Below are positions 26,290 to 34,810 of a stretch of 64,000 nucleotides of DNA, piece after piece. Under the pieces are notes generated by a model. The model searched no databases, was not told the origin of the DNA, and was given only the letters and a program-made list of their open reading frames with translations. The position numbers were made by a program, and so were the translations under genes. The stretch comes from Oscillospiraceae bacterium (lineage in GTDB: Bacteria; Bacillota; Clostridia; Oscillospirales; Acutalibacteraceae), in the NCBI GenBank assembly GCA_031268405.1, contig JAIRXF010000015.1, positions 32,408 through 96,407 of the forward strand, given 5' to 3'. Each line of letters begins with the position of its first letter. Position 1 is the first letter of the stretch.

Positions 26290-26675
26290 TTGTTTGAATT
26301 TTAAAGTTTTATTTTTAGATATTATTCAGATTCTAATTAATTAGGCTTGTAAGTTACAAATACTAAATTGGATTCACAAGAAAAATCTTGAGTTTTATAT
26401 CCATCAATTCATTGCTCGGTTGAAATTTTAAATCCCTTCGTAAAATTGATTGTATTTTTGTTACAATACTGCATTTTAAATTTTTCTATTGTTTGTATAT
26501 TTGATTTCATCGATTCCGATATTCACAGATATGGATTCTTGACGAAATATACGAGAAAAATCAAAAATATTGAGATTGTTATCGAATTTTTTGTGAAATC
26601 GACTGAAATTTTCAAAATTTATGTTTTTGTTGATAAAAAATTCAACTAATTGATGTATTCATCGACTGTGACAAA

Positions 26676-26704
26676 TTGACATATTCGGTGTTTGGTGATA
26701 AAAT
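26676..26704 (+). promoter_or_regulatory. SigA-type promoter of the glycosyltransferase operon
   Basis: TTGACA and TAAAAT are separated by 17 bases. Transcription would begin near 26711, about 70 bases before the first glycosyltransferase start and at the base of the leader hairpin. Confidence 0.65.
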
Positions 26705-26708
26705 GCTA

Positions 26709-26767
26709 AGTAGTGGTTTTATCTAAGATGCATTTAAAATCTTATTTTTAGATTAAAAACTACTTAG
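26709..26767 (+). promoter_or_regulatory. 5' leader stem-loop before the GT8 operon
   Basis: The arms AAGTAGTGGTTTTATCT and AGATTAAAAACTACTT pair over about 15 positions with small mismatches, enclosing an A/T-rich loop. The stem lies at the predicted 5' end of the transcript and stops just before the GTGGGGG stretch that serves as ribosome binding site. It could stabilise the mRNA or control translation. It lacks a terminal T-run, so it is not an obvious terminator. Confidence 0.45.
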
Positions 26768-26783
26768 TGGGGGTCTTTAATAG

Positions 26784-28586
26784 ATGTACAAAAAAAAGAC
26801 GATAACCATTTTGTCGCTAGCATTGTTTATAATTTCGGCTTCCTTGATAATAGCACTTCTTTATTTTTTAAATACAAGTGTAAATTCTGGCAAGGAACTA
26901 CCAAACCCTACATCCTCTATTCCCATAGTGATGTTGGCAAATGACGATGATTCTTATTCTTTATCTGTGTGTGTTAGTTCTGCCATACAAAATAAAAATC
27001 AAGATACCAAATATGAGTTTTATTTTTTATGCTCCTCCGATTTTACAGATATTGCTAAGAACAGACTTTCTGCTGTTCAGGCTCAATATAAAGAAATTAA
27101 ATTTAATTTTATCGATTCAACTAAGATTCTAAAAAAAATAAAAACTGACTTTGTTGACATCGGGACTTTTCCGGATTGCAGATTGCATTTGTCGTCCTTA
27201 TTGCCTCGTCTTAATAAGATCGTTTATCTTGAATATAATGCGGTAGTAAATAAGGACTTATCTTATTTATTTGAAAAAGATCTTAGCAATATATGTGTGG
27301 CCGGAGTTAAAGATGAAGAAATTATGGATGAAGCCCAGTGGTGGTGCAAGGAGAATAAAAAAGATTCTTATCCGAAAGATATTTTAGGCATAGAATCGAT
27401 GGACCAATACATCAATAGCAGTGTTCTTTTGCTCAATCTTGCCAACATGAGAGCACAAGATATAGAAAAAAGGTGTGAGGAGTGTCTTGAAAACGTTTCA
27501 AATAGTAGAAATTATGGAATTTATCCGATTCAAGATATTTTGAATTCTGTTTTTTACAACAAAATTCTTGTGTTGGGTTCGTCTATTAGTTGTTTTGCCG
27601 ATTCGAAGAATTCAGATTCAGAGGCTTCTTTGGTTACTTATTATTTAAAAGACAAAGTTCCAATTGATTCTGATAAATCTTCACATAAAGATTTGTGGTG
27701 GAAGTACGCGAAGTCCTGTGCTGTTTGGGAAGATATTTCCAAAGATTATTGCAGTGATTTAGATATGCATGTTTTTCTTTGCGCCGATAATGGAAATGTA
27801 GTTCAAACCGCCGCTACGATTGCATCTTTACTGGATCATAGCTCTAATTATGAAAAAATTACAATCCATTTAATTGGTTTTTCCGGAAATGAAATGTCTA
27901 AAAGCAATAAAGATAAAATTTCTTCTTTGAAACAAATAAAAGATTTTAGCTTGGATTTCATGGCCTTCAATAAGAGGAGATTAGCAGGATTTAAAATCGA
28001 ATCAGTTTGGAATCCGTCAATAATGATCAAAGTTTTTGCTCCAGAATTATTTAAAAATCTTCCCAAAATCATGTGGCTTGACGATGATATAATTTTAACC
28101 AGAAATCTTCGAGAGTTATACAAAAGAGATATTTCAAATAAATATCTTTCTAGCTTAGATGTATCTGAGCTTGATTTTAGATATCATTCAAATCACAACA
28201 AGGTAGATCGCTGGATAACCGCTGGGATTGGCATTTATAACTTAGACAAGATGAGAAACGATAATCTCCAAGAAAGTTTTTTAAAGTATGCGAAAGAGTA
28301 TAGTCCTGAAATGCGAGATAAAAAGCTAATTATAGGGGGGATAGAAGAATATGCTCTCACAAAAGCTATTTCCAAAGAAATGCTTCTTGTATTGCCATAT
28401 CGATATTGTTTAATGCCATTTTACGAATCAATGGCTAAGAAGCACTTTATAGAGCAACAATTAGAGATTTCAAACGTTAAATCCATACATTATTTAGGTC
28501 CTGATAAACCGTGGAAAAAGAAGGGCGGTCTTTCTTCATTTTTTTACGCAATATGGATGAAATATCATCAGATGACTCCATTTTAA
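26784..28586 (+). CDS. Membrane-anchored tandem GT8 glycosyltransferase
   Basis: The 600-residue protein has a basic start and a membrane anchor (about 8-30), then two GT8-family domains (LgtC/glycogenin fold). The second (about 330-600) is canonical: the DxD motif in WLDDDII (433-435), a WITAGIGIYNL segment and the C-terminal IHYLGPDKPWK. In the first (about 45-310) the DxD position reads YLEYNAV (150-152), so its metal site is gone and it is probably non-catalytic. The positive-inside pattern predicts both domains outside the membrane, unlike usual cytosolic bacterial GT8 enzymes. A second GT8 gene follows after 18 bases. Donor and acceptor are unknown. Confidence 0.85.
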   Translation: MYKKKTITILSLALFIISASLIIALLYFLNTSVNSGKELPNPTSSIPIVMLANDDDSYSLSVCVSSAIQNKNQDTKYEFYFLCSSDFTDIAKNRLSAVQAQYKEIKFNFIDSTKILKKIKTDFVDIGTFPDCRLHLSSLLPRLNKIVYLEYNAVVNKDLSYLFEKDLSNICVAGVKDEEIMDEAQWWCKENKKDSYPKDILGIESMDQYINSSVLLLNLANMRAQDIEKRCEECLENVSNSRNYGIYPIQDILNSVFYNKILVLGSSISCFADSKNSDSEASLVTYYLKDKVPIDSDKSSHKDLWWKYAKSCAVWEDISKDYCSDLDMHVFLCADNGNVVQTAATIASLLDHSSNYEKITIHLIGFSGNEMSKSNKDKISSLKQIKDFSLDFMAFNKRRLAGFKIESVWNPSIMIKVFAPELFKNLPKIMWLDDDIILTRNLRELYKRDISNKYLSSLDVSELDFRYHSNHNKVDRWITAGIGIYNLDKMRNDNLQESFLKYAKEYSPEMRDKKLIIGGIEEYALTKAISKEMLLVLPYRYCLMPFYESMAKKHFIEQQLEISNVKSIHYLGPDKPWKKKGGLSSFFYAIWMKYHQMTPF

Positions 28587-28604
28587 AGGGGAAATAATTT
28601 AATT

Positions 28605-29633
28605 ATGAATAAAGATAAATTTTACAGAGTTTTAAAATTTTCTACGATTTCAGTAGCGATCTTTTCGATTATATTTTTGTTGTTTTGTTTTTTTTTAAAA
28701 TTTCATCGTTCCCAGAGCAGCCAAAAACAAGATCACAGTCAAGAAGTTATAGAAAAAGATTTTGCCGATGATCCTGACGACAAGATAATAAATATTTTTT
28801 ATTCTGCCGATGATTTTAATGCGCTTGCGACATGTGTTTCTATGGCATCTGTGCTTAAGAATGTATCGAAAGATAAAGAGATTAATTTTTATATTGTTTA
28901 TTTAGATGATAAAAAATTTAATGATGAGAATATGTCTAAAATTGAATCCCTTAAGACGAAAATAAGAGATTTTAAGTTGCATTTTATCTCTTTTGATAGC
29001 AATAAACTTTCGAATTTTGATAAGCAGGACTGGCATGCGAGCATATTGATCAAACTTTGGGCGCCGTCACTTTTTCCCAATATTAAAAGAATATTGTGGC
29101 TTGACGATGATGTTATAATACTTAAAAATATAGACGAGTTTTATTCGCAAGATTTATCGGAGAAATATTTAGCGGCCGTAGATATTTCCAGTTATTATAA
29201 TAAGTATTTTGGTGAATATAAAAATTCTCGTTATTGGATAACTGCGGGTGTGGGACTTTATAATTTGCAGGAACTGAGGAAGGATAAAATTCAAGATAAA
29301 CTAATAGAATGTGCGAAAAAATATGCTTACCAAAATATGTCTGATGAGGAAAAAAAGGAAATATTGGGCGGAGTGGAAGAGTATGCATTGACAAATGTTA
29401 TAAAAAAAGAAAAGGCTATTTTGTTGCCGTATAGATATTGCATAATGTGTTTTTTAGACGTATTTGGAAAAGGTCACTTTAAATCCGAAGAAGAAGAAAT
29501 TAAAAAAAGCATTGCCATGCATTTTAGCGGTGCTTGGAAACCGTGGAAAGGTCGAGTTGGTATTCTTGATTATTACTATGAATTTTGGGAAAAGTATTTT
29601 AAGTTAACTCCTTATTACAAAAAAATAGAATGA
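28605..29633 (+). CDS. Membrane-anchored GT8 glycosyltransferase
   Basis: This 342-residue protein has a basic N-terminus, a single anchor (about 15-37) and one GT8 domain. The fold signatures are present: the DxD motif WLDDDVII (167-169), RYWITAGVGLYNL, GGVEEYAL and the closing MHFSGAWKPWKG. It is closely similar to the second domain of the preceding protein, so the pair came from duplication. The anchor implies export of the catalytic domain. It may glycosylate surface polymers or proteins; with a host involved, host targets are possible but untested. It is the second gene of the operon. Confidence 0.85.
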   Translation: MNKDKFYRVLKFSTISVAIFSIIFLLFCFFLKFHRSQSSQKQDHSQEVIEKDFADDPDDKIINIFYSADDFNALATCVSMASVLKNVSKDKEINFYIVYLDDKKFNDENMSKIESLKTKIRDFKLHFISFDSNKLSNFDKQDWHASILIKLWAPSLFPNIKRILWLDDDVIILKNIDEFYSQDLSEKYLAAVDISSYYNKYFGEYKNSRYWITAGVGLYNLQELRKDKIQDKLIECAKKYAYQNMSDEEKKEILGGVEEYALTNVIKKEKAILLPYRYCIMCFLDVFGKGHFKSEEEEIKKSIAMHFSGAWKPWKGRVGILDYYYEFWEKYFKLTPYYKKIE

Positions 29634-29852
29634 ATTAATTTACAATTGCACTGTGTATATTATAAAATTTAAAGTAAAGTTGTCTTTGGATACAAGTTCC
29701 TAATTTGAATTGGGTTTTTCAGACAATGAAATTAAATTGTTTTTTTCATCGATGTATTGAATTATTTAACTTATTTTGAATTTGTTAAACTTATAATTTT
29801 TTTCAAAATATCAGGAACGAACTCAAATATTTTCGGGGCGAGGAGATACAAT

Positions 29853-31424
29853 GTGAGCCTTACAAATTCAGCAAAAAAATTGTTAATTTATATGTTTGTC
29901 ATTTTTTTAATTCTTCGTTTTTCTTCTGGCTGTCAAAGGAGTACAAATATTTTAGAAGCAAGAAAGAATTCTTTAATATATTCTCAAAGTGAAGAGCCGA
30001 GTTCACTCGATTCTGCCAGGATTGGAGACGTTCCTTCTTCAATTGTTGCCTTTAATGTATATGAATCTCTTCTGAAGTTTAAAGAGGGAACTTTAGAAGT
30101 AGTGCCGAATTTAGCTGAGTATTGGGAAGAATCTCGCGATCGTCTTTCTTATGTTTTTAAACTCAGAAAAGATGTTAAATTTCACGATGGGACAAAATTT
30201 AATGCTCAGGCCGTTAAATTTAATATTGATAGGCAATTAGAATCAAACAGAGATGAAAATATGCCCTATGCAACGGCAGTTTATGGCGCGGTTGAATGCG
30301 TTGAAATTTTAGATGATTACACAGTAAAATTTGTTTTAAAAGAGGTTTGCAGTTATTTCTTAAAAAATATGGCTATGGATATAGGGGCATTTATGGCGAG
30401 CCCAGATGCTATAAAAAAAAGTAAAAACAACGATATAACAAAAAATCCAGTTGGTACAGGCCCCTACAAATATCGCGAATGGAGAAAAGGGCAAAGCATT
30501 AAACTTTATAGAAACGAAGAATATTGGGGAGAGAGAGCTTGTACAGAAAATCTTGTTTTTAAATTTATAAAAGATGCATCATCCAGGCTTGTTGCTTTAG
30601 ATAATGGTGAAGTTGACATCATAGAAAAAGTCGATATTGATTCTGCTGAGCGGATTAAGTTGGAAAACAAGAATAAACTTGATATTTCTGAGGTTCTTGG
30701 AACTTATTATATGGCTTACAATACCGAAAGATTTCCCTTTAACAACAAAGAGGCAAGGCGTGCGATTTCACAAGCTGTAAACATAGAAGAACTAGTCTCC
30801 ACTATTTGTAGAAATTATGCAAGTCCAGCGACTTCTTTACTCCCCAAGCTTATTTCCGGTCACGATCCGAATATTAAATATTCTTCTTATAATGAAAATG
30901 TCTCCAGGGAAACTTTAAAAAATTTAGGTGTAAAAAAAATTAAAATATTGAGTTTGTCTACGGTTGGAATTTTTGGAAGTGACCAACAGTGGGCTGAAGC
31001 TGTTCAATCATATCTTAGTAAAGTTGGTGTAGAGTCAGAAATTCAAGCCTGCGATCTTAAATCATATAGAGATAAAATAAGTAAAGAACGAGATTTTGAT
31101 TTGTGTTTTTACCGTTGGATCAGTGATAATGGAGATGCTGATAATTTTTTACAGATTTTGTCTAAAGATAATCCCGAGCTAAATTATTCTAGATACAATA
31201 GTGATAGATTTGAGGAGATTTTAAAAAAGGGGAGAAATACGGCATATGGCCCCCAAAGAGATGATTTGTATACTGAGGCAGAAAAAGTTTTATCCGAAGA
31301 TTTGCCTTTAGTACCTCTTTTCTACAACCAAGAAATAACAGCTATGTCTCGAGAAGTTAATAATTTTATTTTAAATCCCACTGGTACTATAAAATTTGCA
31401 CTTATTTTTAAATCTCAATCTTAA
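29853..31424 (+). CDS. Extracellular solute-binding lipoprotein, family 5 (peptide type)
   Basis: This 523-residue protein has a lipoprotein signal (LLIYMFVIFLILRFSSGC, lipobox Cys at about 27) and the fold of OppA/DppA-type binding proteins: YSQSEEPSSLDSARIGD, VKFHDGTKFNAQAVKFNIDR, NPVGTGPYKYREW and the C-terminal RYNSDRFEEIL. It should capture oligopeptides or similar ligands for an ABC importer. I moved the start to GTG 29853 because GAGGAG lies 7 bases upstream and the signal peptide then begins properly; the open frame itself extends back to 29757. No permease or ATPase genes are adjacent. It follows the GT8 genes after 219 bases. Confidence 0.88.
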   Translation: MSLTNSAKKLLIYMFVIFLILRFSSGCQRSTNILEARKNSLIYSQSEEPSSLDSARIGDVPSSIVAFNVYESLLKFKEGTLEVVPNLAEYWEESRDRLSYVFKLRKDVKFHDGTKFNAQAVKFNIDRQLESNRDENMPYATAVYGAVECVEILDDYTVKFVLKEVCSYFLKNMAMDIGAFMASPDAIKKSKNNDITKNPVGTGPYKYREWRKGQSIKLYRNEEYWGERACTENLVFKFIKDASSRLVALDNGEVDIIEKVDIDSAERIKLENKNKLDISEVLGTYYMAYNTERFPFNNKEARRAISQAVNIEELVSTICRNYASPATSLLPKLISGHDPNIKYSSYNENVSRETLKNLGVKKIKILSLSTVGIFGSDQQWAEAVQSYLSKVGVESEIQACDLKSYRDKISKERDFDLCFYRWISDNGDADNFLQILSKDNPELNYSRYNSDRFEEILKKGRNTAYGPQRDDLYTEAEKVLSEDLPLVPLFYNQEITAMSREVNNFILNPTGTIKFALIFKSQS

Positions 31425-31505
31425 AAGTTGTAAAACGATTTTGATTGATTTTTAAAACACTCAGTCAAGTATTGTTTAATATTTATGTGAAATTAAAATT
31501 TAAAA

Positions 31506-34133
31506 TCAATTAGTTGTATTTCGATTTTTAAAAAATTTTTCTATTTCTACCACAATAAGAGGCGAAAGCGAGAGAATGCCCGCGATTACCCATTGGTGAA
31601 TATTTAATCTAGCTGTTTTAAAATATTTACTTATTTCTTCGATTTCTACTACTGAAAATTGCAAGAATATGCAAACAATGAATGAATATATAATTTTTCT
31701 ATTAGAAAATATACCGTGTGCGAATATAGATTTTTCGCTTCTAACATTTAAAACATGAAATACTTGGGAAAGACTCAAAACCACAAACGCCATAGTTCTT
31801 CCCACTATTGGATTATTTGTTTCATCAAAAAAAACTCTTCCAACTGTAAATGCTAAAAATGATATTGCCCCTATAAATGCCCCCTCCAACGCCATTGATT
31901 GAACGGCACTACTGGAAAAAAGCCCCCGTTTTTTATTTACAGGTTTTCTTTTCATCACGTCTTCATCAGTCGAATCCACACCAAGCGCAAGCGCCGGGAA
32001 TGAATCGGTGACAAGGTTTACCCACAACAATTGTATTGCGAGCAATGGAGTTGGTAAATTCATCAACGAAGATGTTAGCACTGTAATAACTTCTCCTATG
32101 TTGCTAGAAATTAAAAAATAAATTGTTTTTTTAATATTATCGTATATTTTTCTGCCCTGACGAATTGCCTCTACTATTGTAGAAAAATTGTCATCGGTCA
32201 TAATCATGTCAGCTGCAGATTTTGCAACGTCAGTACCAGAAAGACCCATCGCGCAGCCAACATCTGACGCTTTGAGGGCTGGTGCGTCATTAACGCCATC
32301 TCCCGTCATGGCAACTGTTTCACCTCTAGATTGAAATGCCTTGACAATTCTTACCTTGTGTTCCGGAGAAACCCTTGCAAAAACCGAGTATTTATATATA
32401 TTTTCGATTAATTCACTTTGAGTCATATTTTCTAATTCTTCGCCGCTAATGGTAAGATCTCTTTCTTTTAAAATTTTAAGTTTTTGAGCTATAATTTTTG
32501 CAGTATTTGTTTGATCTCCCGTTATCATAACAGGTTTTATTCCAGCCAATTTACACTTCAAAACGGCTTCCTCTACTTCTGGGCGAAGCGGATCCATCAT
32601 TCCTATTAAACCAACAAAAGTTAAGTTTTTTTCTATATCTTTGTCATTTGGAATTCTGTCTACATCTTTATAGGAAACACCCAATACTCTAAGACCCTTG
32701 TTTGCCATTTTTTTATTCGTTTTGTTTATATTTTCCAGTGTAAGTCGATCAATAATATTGTTTTTAAATTTTACGCATAAAGGCAATAAAATATCTGGTG
32801 CGCCTTTTGTTATTATTCTATATTTTTGTTTGCTTAATCTGTGAATAGTGGTCATCAATTTTCTTTTTGAATTAAAAGAAATTTCTTTAACTCGGGGGAA
32901 TTCTTTTTGAATTTTAGATTTTTGTTCGCCAGTACCTTCAAAGGCTTTTACTATAGCTATTTCGGTTTGATTTCCCGTTATAGTGGTGGCGAAAGGACTT
33001 TTTTGTGTGTTATAATTATTGCATAATGAAGCAAGGAGCAATATAAATTTACTGTCTTTGAAATTTGAAGCGAGTATTTCTCTGTCGGTTGCCAGCATTA
33101 CCACTGACATCTTATTTTTTGTTAAAGTGCCCGTTTTATCCGAACATATAATAGATATTCCGCCAAGAGTTTCGACTGCTTGTAATTTCCTTATTATAGA
33201 TTTATGTTTTGCCATTGTGTGCACGCCGAGAGCTAAAATTATTGTTACTATTGCCGGTAAACCTTCGGGTATGGCCGCCACGGCGAGACTTATAGAAACC
33301 ATAAATATTTCCATAATGTGCATATTTTGAAATATACCAAAGGCAAATATTGTAACGCAAATTATCAAAGCTCCAATTCCAAGAATTTTTCCCATTTGCT
33401 CCAAGTTTTTTTGCAGTGGAGTTTTTGTGTTTTGAACTTTGTTTATTATGTGAGCGATTTTTCCCAATTGTGTTTTCATACCAGTTTTTACAACTATAGC
33501 TACCGCGCGCCCTGATGACACGGTGCTGGTTGCGAAGACCATGTTTTTTTGTGAAGAGATGGGCGGATCTTGTAGAGTGATTATTTGAGTGTTTTTTTCG
33601 ACGCAAAGGGATTCTCCGGTCAGTGAAGATTCTTCTACTTTTAAGTCATAACTTTTAATTAATCTGGCATCTGCAGCAACAAAATCACCAGCCGATAAAA
33701 TCAGTATGTCTCCGGGAACAATTTCTTCAGATGAAATTTTTTGTTCTCTTGAGTCTCGTATTACAGTTGCTTTGGGGGCCGATAATTTTTTTAAGGCGTC
33801 TATGGCTTTTTCGGCTTTGCTTTCTTGCAAAACTCCAATAATTGCATTTAACATGACTATAAAGATTATGATCACGGTGTCTACGTAGTCGTTTTTTTTC
33901 TCCCAGATGGAAGAAATAAGAGAAATAAGGGCCGCGAACAGGAGGATTATTACCATAAAGTCTGAAAGTTGTTCAATAAATTTTCTAAAAAGACTTTTAT
34001 TTTTTTTTTCAATTAGTATGTTTTTACCATATGTATTTAGAGCTTGTTTTACAATTTCTCTTTTGAGTCCATATTTTTCATTTGTGTTTAATTTTTTTTG
34101 TATTTCTTTTGAAGAGAGATCGTACCAATTCAA
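31506..34133 (-). CDS. Calcium-type cation P-ATPase (P2A)
   Basis: The 875-residue length and motifs fit bacterial SERCA-like pumps (YloB/PacL type). They include the TGES loop as SLTGES, PEGLP in transmembrane helix 4, the phosphorylation site CSDKTGTLTKN, the KGAPD nucleotide-binding motif, ITGDQ, MTGDGVNDAPALKASDVGCAMG and the helix-6 WVNLVTDSFPALALG ion-binding segment. It probably exports calcium or manganese. The start is TTG, after AAGGAGGA. A 15-base palindrome lies in its leader. It is divergent from the ABC exporter that follows. No sign of decay is seen. Confidence 0.92.
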   Translation of the reverse strand: MNWYDLSSKEIQKKLNTNEKYGLKREIVKQALNTYGKNILIEKKNKSLFRKFIEQLSDFMVIILLFAALISLISSIWEKKNDYVDTVIIIFIVMLNAIIGVLQESKAEKAIDALKKLSAPKATVIRDSREQKISSEEIVPGDILILSAGDFVAADARLIKSYDLKVEESSLTGESLCVEKNTQIITLQDPPISSQKNMVFATSTVSSGRAVAIVVKTGMKTQLGKIAHIINKVQNTKTPLQKNLEQMGKILGIGALIICVTIFAFGIFQNMHIMEIFMVSISLAVAAIPEGLPAIVTIILALGVHTMAKHKSIIRKLQAVETLGGISIICSDKTGTLTKNKMSVVMLATDREILASNFKDSKFILLLASLCNNYNTQKSPFATTITGNQTEIAIVKAFEGTGEQKSKIQKEFPRVKEISFNSKRKLMTTIHRLSKQKYRIITKGAPDILLPLCVKFKNNIIDRLTLENINKTNKKMANKGLRVLGVSYKDVDRIPNDKDIEKNLTFVGLIGMMDPLRPEVEEAVLKCKLAGIKPVMITGDQTNTAKIIAQKLKILKERDLTISGEELENMTQSELIENIYKYSVFARVSPEHKVRIVKAFQSRGETVAMTGDGVNDAPALKASDVGCAMGLSGTDVAKSAADMIMTDDNFSTIVEAIRQGRKIYDNIKKTIYFLISSNIGEVITVLTSSLMNLPTPLLAIQLLWVNLVTDSFPALALGVDSTDEDVMKRKPVNKKRGLFSSSAVQSMALEGAFIGAISFLAFTVGRVFFDETNNPIVGRTMAFVVLSLSQVFHVLNVRSEKSIFAHGIFSNRKIIYSFIVCIFLQFSVVEIEEISKYFKTARLNIHQWVIAGILSLSPLIVVEIEKFFKNRNTTN

Positions 34134-34172
34134 GCTTTATTCCTCCTTAATTTTAGTCGTTTTGTGCATCTT

Positions 34173-34187
34173 AATTGTGACACAATT
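34173..34187 (-). promoter_or_regulatory. Palindromic candidate operator before the P-ATPase
   Basis: AATTGTGACACAATT is a perfect 15-base palindrome 40 bases upstream of the P-ATPase start, inside its leader or promoter. Its form is that of a dimeric repressor site. The regulator is unknown. Confidence 0.4.
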
Positions 34188-34411
34188 GAATTTTTATTTT
34201 TTTAAAAATATCAAAATGATTTAATTTAATTCACAGAACATGTATAATGATTTGTTTTGGTAAGTTATTACTATGACTGGATACACTTGCTTAATTTATG
34301 GAGTTTTTTATTTGGAAATATTTGCATAGATTTTTAAATTAATGCTAACAATAATATTGGGTGGTTGTAAATTAAATTTGTATCTTGAAAGTTAAGGAGA
34401 GGGTAATATTA

Positions 34412-34534
34412 ATGAATCTTAGTAAAGCATCGGTAATGGAGTTTTGTGGAATTGCAGCTTTTTCATTGGGAAATTTTGGGTGTGCTGATTTGTTGGAAGA
34501 TGGATTTGACAGGACGGTTGAAGTCGAAGTTTAG
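34412..34534 (+). CDS. Hypothetical 40-residue protein
   Basis: A strong AAGGAGAGGG site lies 7 bases before ATG 34412. The frame codes a 40-residue product beginning MNLSKASVMEFCGIAAFSLG and ending acidic (EVEV). It has a mildly hydrophobic, two-cysteine middle and no recognisable family. Its short length makes chance possible, but the ribosome binding site is among the best in the window. Confidence 0.35.
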   Translation: MNLSKASVMEFCGIAAFSLGNFGCADLLEDGFDRTVEVEV

Positions 34535-34810
34535 GTGGTTAGTTCATTGATTTTAATTTTTTAGTTTGGATCATTGCACGGCGCAAATTTCACCACAGAA
34601 TACAATGGTGTCAATGAAAAATGTTTGTCTTGTGATGTAAAAAAATTTGTTCCCCGATTGTTTAAACAGAAGGTTGCCGCAGCATAATGAGTTGAGACTA
34701 GATATTTTTTGCAAGGCAAGAAGAAATATTGTAAAATGTATACAAAGTTTTCTTTTTAGGTATTTTCCCACGGAAAACAAAGAAATTCGTCTAACAAGAG
34801 AGGAAGTTGA

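Larger units (their letters stand above)
26290..26783. other. Intergenic with promoter and leader hairpin of the GT8 operon
   Basis: No gene is supported in these 495 bases; an open frame at 26446-26649 lacks a ribosome binding site. The last 110 bases hold a near-consensus promoter and a long stem-loop, listed separately. Confidence 0.5.
34134..34810. other. Divergent intergenic region with a palindrome and a small frame
   Basis: Between the P-ATPase and the ABC exporter are about 680 bases. They hold a palindrome near the ATPase start and one small frame with a strong ribosome binding site, both listed separately. An opposite-strand frame at 34571-34780 has no supporting signal. Confidence 0.4.

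Noticed and set aside
26446..26649. 67-codon open frame before the GT8 operon
   Set aside because: No ribosome binding site; Phe/Ile/Lys-rich as expected from random AT-rich sequence.
34571..34780. 69-codon minus-strand frame before the ABC exporter
   Set aside because: No ribosome binding site and no similarity; it overlaps the leader of the exporter.
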